This document shows positions 14,905-21,642 of a stretch of DNA of 24,138 bases, one piece after another. The DNA comes from JAVBUY01 sp031552735 (lineage in GTDB: Bacteria > Bacillota > Clostridia > Christensenellales > Aristaeellaceae). Both the position numbers and the translations under genes were made by a program. The stretch is taken from NCBI GenBank assembly GCA_031552735.1, contig JAVBMF010000028.1, positions 1-24,138 of the forward strand, in the 5' to 3' direction. The notes under the pieces are model-generated. The model saw nothing but the letters and a program-made list of their open reading frames with translations, was not told the origin of the DNA and made no database searches. Numbering within the stretch: position 1 is the stretch's first letter; each line of letters starts with the position of its first letter.

Positions 14905-17534
14905 CCAAGCCCACCTTCTTCCGGCGTGCATGGATGCCCGCAATGGCCTTCCTGCTACCGGTGCTCGGTTTTGCCATCGCGCTGGCCTGCACCGGGGTGT
15001 TCCCCTTTGGCGTGCACAGCATGACTGTTGGCGATATGAACAGCCAATACCTGCATTTTTTCGCCACCCTGCGCCGCGCGCTGACCGAGGGATCGGGGCT
15101 GCTGTATTCGTTTGACGCGGGCATGGGCAACAACCTGCTGCCGCTCATCACCTATTATCTCGCCAGCCCGCTATCGCTGCTGGTGGTCGCCTTTCCGGCG
15201 GATCTGCTACCCACCGCGCTGATCGCCATCACGGCGCTCAAGATCGGCCTGATGGGGCTGACCTACGCGCTGTTCGCGCGCCACGCGCTGGACTCCGACA
15301 ACCGGCTCTCGCTGCTGTTCGCGGTGTGCTATGCGCTGTGCAGCTATGCGCTCTGCTATGCCACCAATGTGATGTGGCTGGATGCGCTGGTCTGTCTGCC
15401 GCTGATCCTGTGGGGGCTGACCGTGCTGGTGCGGCAAGGCCGCTGGCGGCTGTTCACACTGTCATTGGCCGCGTCCTTCTTCACGCAGTTTTATCTTTCC
15501 TATATGACCGGTCTGCTCTGTGTGCTGTGGCTGCTGTGGCTGCTTTCGTCCGTGCGCCCTCCGCGTATCGGGCGCGTCATTGGGCTGTTTGTCGGCGGCG
15601 CGGCGCTGGCCGCTGGATTGGCGGCGGTGCTGCTGCTGCCCACCGCGCTGCGTCTGGTGTCCGATGCGCTCAATCCCAACGCGGTGTCCGGCGCAGCGCC
15701 GCTGCCCATGCCCGATGTGCCCACGCTGATCGCGCGCCTGTTCTTCGGCGTGCACGACACCATCCAAGGCGACACGCCGGAGATTATCGGCGGCGCGCCG
15801 CTGTTCTGTGGCACGGTTACGCTGCTGCTGATGGTATCCTACTGCCTCAACACACAGATTCCGCTGCGCGAGCGCCTGACCGCGCTGGCCATCAATCTGT
15901 GCATCGTCCCCGCGCTGGTCGTGCGTCCGCTCACCTTCCTGTGGCACGCGTTCGATTACGCCGCATGGTTCCAGTTCCGCTTTTCGTTTGTGCTGGTCAT
16001 GCTGTGGATCGTGATGGCGCACCGCTGCCTGCTGCGCGTTGGTGGGCTGCGTCTGTGGGTGCCCGCCGCCGTATCCGCGCTGTCGCTGGTGTTCCTCTGG
16101 TTTGTGCATCCCGTCCGCCTGTCGGCCACGCATCCGGCTGTGCCCGTGCTGCTCACCGCGCTGCTCGTGCTCTGGCCGTTGCTGCTGGCCGCGTATAAGC
16201 TGCGCCCCACCATGCGGCAGGCGCTAGCCACAGCGATCACCACGCTCGCTGTCGCGGAGATGCTGCTCAACGCCTCGCTGACGCTGTGGGGCATCTCAGC
16301 GGAATTGCCCTTCCCGGCGCGCACCGCCATGCAGGAATACCTCGGCCAGCGCACCGCGATCCACGCGCAACTGCCGCCGGAGGGTGATGCGCCCTACCGC
16401 ACGGTGGAGGATACCGCCTCGCTGCTCAACAGCACCATGTCTCTGGGGCAAAAGGGCTTCAACTACTACTCCACCACCGCTGATCGCGCGTTTGTGACGT
16501 ATCTAAACCGCTTGGGACTCAAGTCCGAGAGCGTGGTCGCCAACCACCAGAACAGCACCATTGCGCTGGACAGCCTGTGGGGGCTAAAGTATGTGCTGGC
16601 CGCGCAGCCACTCAATGATTACTATCTTGCCGCTGCTGCCGACGGCGACCTGACCGCATGGGAGAACCAAACCGTGTTCCCGCTGGCGTTCACCGCCCCA
16701 GCCAGTGTGCTGGATTATCAGATGCAGCCGGTGCGCACGTACACCGCGCACGGTGAGCGCGTGCTGTTGCGTGACGACATCTTCGCGCTGCAAAACGCGA
16801 TGTTCCGCGCACTGTTTGGACAGGACGTATTTGTGCCGGTGATCGTGACGGAAGCGCGGCTGGACGCGCTGACCGCACACGAGACCGACGACGGCGAGCA
16901 CGTACTGACCTGGATCGAGGACGCCAGCGAGGTGCCCTCCGTGCACACCAGCGCGACCACAGCGGTGGACGGCCCGGTCTATGCGTATTGGGCCAAGGCG
17001 CACGGCGATGGCAGCGGCTCACTGCGCGTGGATGATCGCGAGGTGCTCACGGTGGATATTTACAACGTGTCCGAGTCGCACTATGTCGGCGATTATCTGG
17101 CGGGCGATGCGCTGGAGGCGGTCTTTACCGTCGATGGCGCCGGGGTCGCGCTGACGCAGGAGCGGCTGTATTCGCTGGACATCGCCGCACTGGAGGATAT
17201 GAGCGACACTGCCTATGCCAACGCGATGACCGACTTATCCTGGTGTGACGGCGACGTGCGCGGCACGGTGCATGCCGCAAGCGATCAGGTGCTGTTCACC
17301 ACCATTCCCTACGATGGCGGCTGGCGCGCCACAATTGACGGCCAGCCTGTCCAAGCACACCGTGCGTTGGATATGTTTACCGCCGTGCCCGTGCCGGAAG
17401 GAACGCATCAAATCCGGCTGACCTATACGCCGCCGGGACTGCTCGCGGGTTGCGTGGTGTCCGCCGCTTCCGCCGCCGTGTTCATCGCGCTCTGCCTGCT
17501 AAAAAAGAAGCGCAATCAAAAAACCGCCGTATAG
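14901..17534 (+). CDS. yfhO: YfhO-family polytopic membrane protein, second copy
   Basis: An 877-residue paralogue of the preceding protein with the same layout: an N-terminal helix, the loop VGDMNSQYLHFFATLRRAL with YSFDAGMGNNLLPLITYYLASP, about a dozen membrane segments to residue 430, a beta-rich extracytoplasmic domain, GWRATIDG, PEGTHQIRLTYTPPG and a final helix. The ATG overlaps the first gene's TGA (ATGA), so translation is coupled. The two have clearly diverged in the loops while keeping the putative catalytic Asp and the DSLWGL(K/I)Y block, which fits a tandem duplication with different acceptors or a heterodimer; that is inference. Its TAG stop lies in the terminator: the first two bases are in the loop, the third starts the right arm. 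Confidence 0.9.
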   Translation: MTKPTFFRRAWMPAMAFLLPVLGFAIALACTGVFPFGVHSMTVGDMNSQYLHFFATLRRALTEGSGLLYSFDAGMGNNLLPLITYYLASPLSLLVVAFPADLLPTALIAITALKIGLMGLTYALFARHALDSDNRLSLLFAVCYALCSYALCYATNVMWLDALVCLPLILWGLTVLVRQGRWRLFTLSLAASFFTQFYLSYMTGLLCVLWLLWLLSSVRPPRIGRVIGLFVGGAALAAGLAAVLLLPTALRLVSDALNPNAVSGAAPLPMPDVPTLIARLFFGVHDTIQGDTPEIIGGAPLFCGTVTLLLMVSYCLNTQIPLRERLTALAINLCIVPALVVRPLTFLWHAFDYAAWFQFRFSFVLVMLWIVMAHRCLLRVGGLRLWVPAAVSALSLVFLWFVHPVRLSATHPAVPVLLTALLVLWPLLLAAYKLRPTMRQALATAITTLAVAEMLLNASLTLWGISAELPFPARTAMQEYLGQRTAIHAQLPPEGDAPYRTVEDTASLLNSTMSLGQKGFNYYSTTADRAFVTYLNRLGLKSESVVANHQNSTIALDSLWGLKYVLAAQPLNDYYLAAAADGDLTAWENQTVFPLAFTAPASVLDYQMQPVRTYTAHGERVLLRDDIFALQNAMFRALFGQDVFVPVIVTEARLDALTAHETDDGEHVLTWIEDASEVPSVHTSATTAVDGPVYAYWAKAHGDGSGSLRVDDREVLTVDIYNVSESHYVGDYLAGDALEAVFTVDGAGVALTQERLYSLDIAALEDMSDTAYANAMTDLSWCDGDVRGTVHAASDQVLFTTIPYDGGWRATIDGQPVQAHRALDMFTAVPVPEGTHQIRLTYTPPGLLAGCVVSAASAAVFIALCLLKKKRNQKTAV

Positions 17535-17544
17535 GCGGTTTTTT
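17518..17544 (+). terminator. Bidirectional terminator between yfhO copy 2 and the convergent lipoprotein gene
   Basis: A perfect 11-base-pair stem, AAAAAACCGCC and GGCGGTTTTTT around the loop GTATA, gives a T6 tail on both strands. It serves the rightward yfhO pair and the leftward gene ending at 17561. Confidence 0.92.
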
Positions 17545-17560
17545 ACTGCACATTTTCTTT

Positions 17561-19063
17561 TTACCGTCCGGTCAGCAGTCGATACTGCTCCAGCGGTAGC
17601 CGACTCAGGATATCCATGCCCACCTGCTCGCCACGCAGCGAGACATACGCGCCGAACGCGCGCTTTTCCTCTTCGCTCATGTTCAGCAGGTTCTTCATCT
17701 CCTCTGGCAGCGGCATTTGCGGCTGCACGTCGGCCATCTCATTCCGGATATCCGTCGCGACGCGGAACTGCACATCGGTGCCCGATGCGTACGGATCGCC
17801 CTGCCGCACGCCCAGCGTCACGACCTGCGTCATGTTCGCGTGCAGCGGATCAACCGGGCCGGGCAGGTTACTGCGCGACATCCAGTCGAGCAGCAGGCTG
17901 ATAGGCGGCTCGCCTGTGGGCTCCACTGTGGCGTTCACCTGCACAAATGTCTGATCTATATCCTCCGGCCCGACAGGCCGCTCGCGGGTATCCAGCAGCG
18001 CCAGCATCTGCATGCCCCCGAATTGCCCGGTCGTGAGTTTGAGCGTGGCCTGTTTGCGCACGCGACTCATCTCAGGCGCAAACATCCTCAACTCCATCTC
18101 CGCGCTGATGCGGTCTGCATCCAGCATGCTCTGCGCCACCAGATCAGTGGTATAGACGGTGCAGTTGCCGGATACTTCTCGCGAAAAGTTCACCTTCATC
18201 GCGCCTTCCTGATAGGGGCCATAGAAGGCGTATGCCCTCGCGTGCGCATTGCCGCCATCGGCATCGACATGCGCGTCACCGGCCACAACATCGTGGAATA
18301 TCCCTTCCTCGATCAGCTCGGCGACGCTGTCCTTGAGCGCGAGCAAGCTTTCACTGGCACTGGGCGTACCTGTGCGCGCGGTTTGCAGGGTGTATGCATC
18401 CATTGCCTTGATTGCGCTTGAGTCGGCGGCGCGGTCTATCAGCGCATTCAGCAGCGTCTGTATCCGCTGGGGCGTCAGCACAAAGCGATAGTCCTGTCCA
18501 AGCGCCCCATCTTCTTTTTTGATGTCGGTCGTGTCCTGCGCCAGCCAGTCGGCAAAGACCTTCCCCATCTCCGCGCGCAGCGTTGGTATCCCCATCATGA
18601 TAATCTTCTGGGCCTTTAAGGCCGACTGGCGCTTCGCGTCGCTGACGAAAATCTTTGTGCACATATCCCGCATCGAGTCGCCAAGCCCCGGCGCAAATTG
18701 GTCAAACTGCTCGTAGGCAACGTACCACCAGCCCGCAGGCAGCAGACTGCTGGATACCGCCACGCCGTCAGTCTGATACGCTATCCGGACGCTCGCCACA
18801 GGCTCGTCCTGGCAAACCAGCGCGACGTCGGCCAGCAAGCCCAACTCCGCGTCCATTTCATAGCGCAGCTCTACGCGCAGCAAGTCCAGCAGCCCGCGCA
18901 CCGCCTCTATGGTATTTTGCGGCAGCAATCCGCCCAGTATGTGCAGCGTGTTCAGCGATACCGTCACATCCATTTGGGTTTTCATGCCTGCCATCGCTGT
19001 CACGGGCAGCATACACCCAGTCATCAGCACCAGTATGATCAGCGCAGCCAAAAATCGCTTCAT
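17561..19063 (-). CDS. Secreted protein, probable lipoprotein (500 residues)
   Basis: The N-terminus MKRFLAALIILVLMTGCMLP is a signal sequence with a lipobox-like MTGC, giving a candidate lipid-modified Cys17; cleavage after TAMA (about 25) is the alternative. The ATG at 19063 has AAAGGAGG seven bases upstream. The mature part has no enzyme motif I recognise. Residues 60-120 (RVELRYEMDAE, CQDEPVASVRIAYQTDGVAVSSSLLP) and 160-185 (AEMGKVFADWLAQDTTDIK) parallel segments of the 604-residue protein at 8770-10584 (EMVRAFADQLPLDIA), so a shared family is likely though not measured. The extracytoplasmic location and the family expansion are the useful facts; the function is unknown. It ends at the shared bidirectional terminator. 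Confidence 0.75.
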   Translation of the reverse strand: MKRFLAALIILVLMTGCMLPVTAMAGMKTQMDVTVSLNTLHILGGLLPQNTIEAVRGLLDLLRVELRYEMDAELGLLADVALVCQDEPVASVRIAYQTDGVAVSSSLLPAGWWYVAYEQFDQFAPGLGDSMRDMCTKIFVSDAKRQSALKAQKIIMMGIPTLRAEMGKVFADWLAQDTTDIKKEDGALGQDYRFVLTPQRIQTLLNALIDRAADSSAIKAMDAYTLQTARTGTPSASESLLALKDSVAELIEEGIFHDVVAGDAHVDADGGNAHARAYAFYGPYQEGAMKVNFSREVSGNCTVYTTDLVAQSMLDADRISAEMELRMFAPEMSRVRKQATLKLTTGQFGGMQMLALLDTRERPVGPEDIDQTFVQVNATVEPTGEPPISLLLDWMSRSNLPGPVDPLHANMTQVVTLGVRQGDPYASGTDVQFRVATDIRNEMADVQPQMPLPEEMKNLLNMSEEEKRAFGAYVSLRGEQVGMDILSRLPLEQYRLLTGR

Positions 19064-19118
19064 CTCGCCGCCTCCTTTTTCGGGGTTGCTCGGTTCGCGT
19101 GTTGTTCTTCCATTCTAT

Positions 19119-19135
19119 GACGACTATAGCATAAA
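19119..19135 (-). promoter_or_regulatory. Possible extended -10 promoter of the lipoprotein gene
   Basis: On the minus strand TGCTATAGT is an extended -10. I see no convincing -35 at the right distance, so this is tentative. Confidence 0.35.
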
Positions 19136-19145
19136 GAAACCTGCG

Positions 19146-19179
19146 CAGAAAAACAAGCGCCGAATTTCGGCGCTTGTTT
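19146..19179 (-). terminator. Rho-independent terminator of the rpmG-secE-nusG-rplK-rplA operon
   Basis: AAACAAGCGCCGA and TCGGCGCTTGTTT form a perfect 13-base-pair stem around a three-base loop (19151-19163 with 19167-19179), followed on the minus strand by TTTTTC. It lies 20 bases beyond the rplA stop, so the operon ends here without rplJ-rplL. Confidence 0.92.
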
Positions 19180-19199
19180 GCATGTTTGCGGTTTGCTTT

Positions 19200-19889
19200 T
19201 TAGAACTTCAGCGAGTTGACCTTCACGCCCGGGCCCATCGTCGAGGACAGCACCACAGACTTGAGATACACACCCTTGGCGGCGGACGGCTTGGCCTTGA
19301 CAATGGCCTCCATCAGCGCTTGCAGGTTCTCGGTCAGCTTGTCGGGGGTAAAGCTCTTCTTGCCGATCGGGCAGTGGATGATCGCGGTCTTATCGACGCG
19401 GTACTCCACCTTACCGGACTTGATGTCCTCGATGGCCTTGGCGACATCCATGGTGACGGTGCCGCTCTTGGGGTTGGGCATGAGGCCCTTGGGGCCCAGC
19501 ACGCGGCCGATGCGGCCAACGACGCCCATCATGTCCGGCGTGGCGACCACGACGTCAAAGCCAAACCAGTTCTCGCTCTGGATTTTGGTGACCAGCTCCT
19601 CCGCGCCGACGAAATCGGCACCGGCGGCCTCGGCCTCCTTGGCCTTGTCACCCTTGGCAAAGACCAGCACGCGCACCGTGCGGCCCGTACCATGCGGCAG
19701 CACCACCGCGCCGCGAACCTGCTGGTCAGCGTGGCGGGGGTCAACGCCCAAGCGCACCGACAGCTCGATGGTCTCATCGAACTTGGCCTTGGCGGTTTGC
19801 AGCACCAGCTCCACCGCCTCGGCGGGGTCATATGCCTTCAGGGGCTCAATCAGCTTAAAGCTGTCCTGATAATTCTTACCGTGTTTCAT
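19200..19889 (-). CDS. rplA: 50S ribosomal protein L1
   Basis: A 229-residue protein, the normal length. Family motifs are present: MKHGKNYQ at the start, DPAEAVELV, LGVDPRHADQQVRGAVVLPHGTG, VVATPDMMGVVGRIGRVLGPKGLMPNPKSGTVT and the C-terminal GVYLKSVVLSSTMGPGVKVN. L1 forms the mobile stalk at the E-site of the large subunit and in many bacteria represses its own operon by binding an mRNA copy of its rRNA site. AAGGAGG lies eight bases upstream of the ATG. The 85-base gap to rplK carries one copy of a hairpin motif also found before rplK. It is the last gene of the operon. Confidence 0.98.
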   Translation of the reverse strand: MKHGKNYQDSFKLIEPLKAYDPAEAVELVLQTAKAKFDETIELSVRLGVDPRHADQQVRGAVVLPHGTGRTVRVLVFAKGDKAKEAEAAGADFVGAEELVTKIQSENWFGFDVVVATPDMMGVVGRIGRVLGPKGLMPNPKSGTVTMDVAKAIEDIKSGKVEYRVDKTAIIHCPIGKKSFTPDKLTENLQALMEAIVKAKPSAAKGVYLKSVVLSSTMGPGVKVNSLKF

Positions 19890-19903
19890 CTAGGGTTCCT
19901 CCT

Positions 19904-19935
19904 TGTGGTAATAGCGGAGAACATGTCCTCCCACA
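19904..19935 (-). promoter_or_regulatory. Leader hairpin element before rplA (copy A)
   Basis: On the minus strand a TGTGG/CCACA stem encloses GA-GGA ... TCC with a one-sided loop GCTATTA. The 3' arm directly abuts the AGGAGG of rplA. It matches copy B before rplK in its arms and loop pattern. Confidence 0.6.
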
Positions 19936-19974
19936 ATATTGAGTTACAGCCAATACCCGACAAACGGCGCGGGC

Positions 19975-20403
19975 TTAGTCCTCGGCAACCAGCACGCCCA
20001 TCGAGCGCGCGGTGCCCTTGACCATGCTCATCGCGGATTCGATGCTGCCAGCGTTCAGGTCGGGCATCTTGGTGGTGGCGATCTCGCGCACCTGCTCCTG
20101 CGTCAGCGTGCCCACCTTGTCCTTCTGCGGACGGCCGGACGCATGTTCGATCTTCAGCGCCTTCTTGATGAGCACCGGCACCGGCGGCGTCTTGGTGATG
20201 AAGGTGAAGGAACGGTCGGTATACACCGTGATGACCACGGGGATAATCAGACCTTCCTGCTTCTGGGTGCGCTCGTTAAATTCCTTGCAGAAACCGGGGA
20301 TGTTCACGCCATGCTGACCCAGCGCGGGGCCGATCGGCGGCGCGGGTGTCGCTTTGGCCGCGGGGACCTGCAGCTTAATCATCGAAGCTACTTTTTTGGC
20401 CAT
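19975..20403 (-). CDS. rplK: 50S ribosomal protein L11
   Basis: A 142-residue protein, the usual length. It shows the L11 pattern: KLQVPAAKATPAPPIGPALGQHGVNIPGFCKEFN in the N-terminal domain that contacts factors, PVVITVYTDRSFTFITKTPP, and the C-terminal GRPQKDKVGTLTQEQVREIATTKMPDLNA with its GTARSMG end. It binds the GTPase-associated centre of 23S rRNA. GGAGGG lies about seven bases upstream of the ATG. The gene follows nusG after 107 bases that contain a GC-rich hairpin and copy B of the repeated leader element. It is upstream of rplA in the same operon. Confidence 0.98.
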   Translation of the reverse strand: MAKKVASMIKLQVPAAKATPAPPIGPALGQHGVNIPGFCKEFNERTQKQEGLIIPVVITVYTDRSFTFITKTPPVPVLIKKALKIEHASGRPQKDKVGTLTQEQVREIATTKMPDLNAGSIESAMSMVKGTARSMGVLVAED

Positions 20404-20424
20404 GGTTTTTCCCTCCTACGAATA

Positions 20425-20457
20425 TGTGGTGATTGCGGAACGAAGGTTCCTCCCACT
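20425..20457 (-). promoter_or_regulatory. Leader hairpin element before rplK (copy B)
   Basis: On the minus strand GTGG-GA-GGAAC, loop CTTC, GTTCC-GCAATCA-CCAC forms a two-part stem with a one-sided internal loop. Loop and outer stem match copy A. It ends eight bases before AGGAGG of rplK. Confidence 0.6.
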
Positions 20458-20481
20458 TTCACGCCGCAAGCGGCGGTGAAA
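20457..20481 (-). promoter_or_regulatory. GC-rich hairpin between nusG and rplK
   Basis: TTTCAC-C-GCCGC and GCGGC-GTGAAA pair around a TT loop with one bulged C, just 5' of leader copy B. There is no T-run, so it looks like part of a structured leader or an RNA processing/stability stem, not a terminator. Confidence 0.5.
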
Positions 20482-20510
20482 ACAAGATCAGTTGGCCAAC
20501 AAATGGCCGA

Positions 20511-21035
20511 TTACTTGAGCTTTTCCACCTGGAAAAACTCGACATCCACCGGCGTGTTGCGGCCGAACATCTCGACGTGCACGCGCAGCTTCTGGTTGAG
20601 CACATCGACCTCGTCGATGGTGCCGATGAAATCCTCCAGCGGGCCGGACAGGATTTTGACCTGATCGCCGATCGCCAGATCGACCTTGACCGAGCTGCCG
20701 CCGGCAAGCATGCGCTCCACCTCGTCCTCGGTCAGCGGAATGGGCTTGGATCCCGGGCCGACAAAGCCGGTGACGCCGCGCGTATTGCGCACGACATACC
20801 AGGTTTCGTCGGTCATGATCATCTTGACCAACACGTAGCCGGGAAAGACCTTGCGCGGCACAATGCGGCGCTTGCCATTCTTGATCTCGACGACGTCCTC
20901 CATGGGGACGCGCGTCTCCTGGATCAAATCCAGCATGCCGTTGTTCTCGACGGTCTTTTCCAAGTCCGTTTTTACTTTGTTTTCATAGCCCGAATAGGTA
21001 TGTACGACATACCAATGGGCATCTGTCTCAGCCAT
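20511..21035 (-). CDS. nusG: Transcription termination/antitermination factor NusG
   Basis: A 174-residue protein. The NGN domain begins HWYVVHTYSGYENKVKTDLE, and the family's FPGYVLVKMIMTDETWYVVRNTRGVTGFVG follows. The C-terminal KOW domain has GDQVKILSGPLEDFIGTIDEVD. NusG binds RNA polymerase and links it to Rho or the ribosome. The start is taken as the ATG at 21035, behind GGGAGG; the ATG at 21047 would translate through that site. It follows secE after 21 bases, the normal bacterial order. Confidence 0.97.
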   Translation of the reverse strand: MAETDAHWYVVHTYSGYENKVKTDLEKTVENNGMLDLIQETRVPMEDVVEIKNGKRRIVPRKVFPGYVLVKMIMTDETWYVVRNTRGVTGFVGPGSKPIPLTEDEVERMLAGGSSVKVDLAIGDQVKILSGPLEDFIGTIDEVDVLNQKLRVHVEMFGRNTPVDVEFFQVEKLK

Positions 21036-21056
21036 AGTGCCTCCCATTGATGGTGC

Positions 21057-21299
21057 TTACAGGCGGATCAGCGCCTGCACAAGCTGGCTGGCGCCTAGGT
21101 CAAGCAGGCCAATGACCACCGCCATCAGCACCATAAAGGCGATGACCACGATGGAATAGTTGACCAATTCCTTGCGGGACGGCCAAGTGACCTTCTTGAG
21201 TTCGGCGACCATGTTTTTGAACGCCAGACCGATTTTCATAAAGAAATTGGCCACGCGCTTGAAAAAAGAGGGCTTACCCTGCGCCTTTTTTTCCGGCAT
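21057..21299 (-). CDS. secE: Preprotein translocase subunit SecE
   Basis: An 80-residue, single-spanning SecE of the short Gram-positive type. The conserved amphipathic helix is MVAELKKVTWPSRKELVNYS, and the single membrane helix is VVIAFMVLMAVVIGLLDLG at about residues 51-69. SecE clamps the SecY channel. The ATG at 21299 is preferred; a GTG three codons upstream is only two bases from the GAGG site. Its place between rpmG and nusG confirms the assignment. Confidence 0.95.
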   Translation of the reverse strand: MPEKKAQGKPSFFKRVANFFMKIGLAFKNMVAELKKVTWPSRKELVNYSIVVIAFMVLMAVVIGLLDLGASQLVQALIRL

Positions 21300-21357
21300 A
21301 ATGTTCACATCCTCAGCGTTGTTACGGGCGGCGCGAAAAGAACCCCGCCCCAGGTGG

Positions 21358-21507
21358 TTAGCGGGTTTCCTTGTGGGCGGTGTGCTTGCGGCAGAAACGG
21401 CAATACTTGCTCATTTCAATGCGGTCGGGGTCGTTCTTCTTGTTCTTCATGGTGTTGTAGTTGCGCTGTTTGCAATCGGCGCAGGCCAGCGTAATCTTCA
21501 CGCGCAT
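21358..21507 (-). CDS. rpmG: 50S ribosomal protein L33
   Basis: A 49-residue protein that reads MRVKITLACADCKQRNYNTM, then KNKKNDPDRIEMSKYCRFC and RKHTAHKETR. It carries both CxxC pairs (CADC and CRFC), so it is the zinc-binding form. AGGAGGTG lies seven bases upstream of the ATG. It is the first gene of the rpmG-secE-nusG-rplK-rplA operon, a common Firmicutes arrangement. L33 sits near the E-site of the large subunit. It is too short to stand out among the long frames of the region and is hidden opposite a long rightward open frame that I regard as spurious. Confidence 0.96.
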   Translation of the reverse strand: MRVKITLACADCKQRNYNTMKNKKNDPDRIEMSKYCRFCRKHTAHKETR

Positions 21508-21536
21508 AGAGGGGCACCTCCTACAGTAAATGACGC

Positions 21537-21555
21537 TAAAAGCCCCTCAGGGGGC
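21537..21555 (-). promoter_or_regulatory. Short hairpin with T-run in the rpmG leader
   Basis: On the minus strand GCCCC-CTGA-GGGGC is followed by TTTTA. It lies between the rpmG promoter and ribosome binding site, so it could be a weak attenuator. Confidence 0.4.
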
Positions 21556-21568
21556 GACACGCCAGTAC

Positions 21569-21597
21569 ACTTTATCACAAACGCATGGGCATGTCAA
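21569..21597 (-). promoter_or_regulatory. Sigma-A promoter of the rpmG-secE-nusG-rplK-rplA operon
   Basis: On the minus strand, perfect TTGACA (21592-21597) and TAAAGT (21569-21574) are 17 bases apart. The leader of about 55 bases ends at AGGAGGTG. Confidence 0.85.
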
Positions 21598-21642
21598 CCG
21601 TTCCGTGCGTGTCGCGCCAACTTTTTTGTGTGGTGTCACCGG

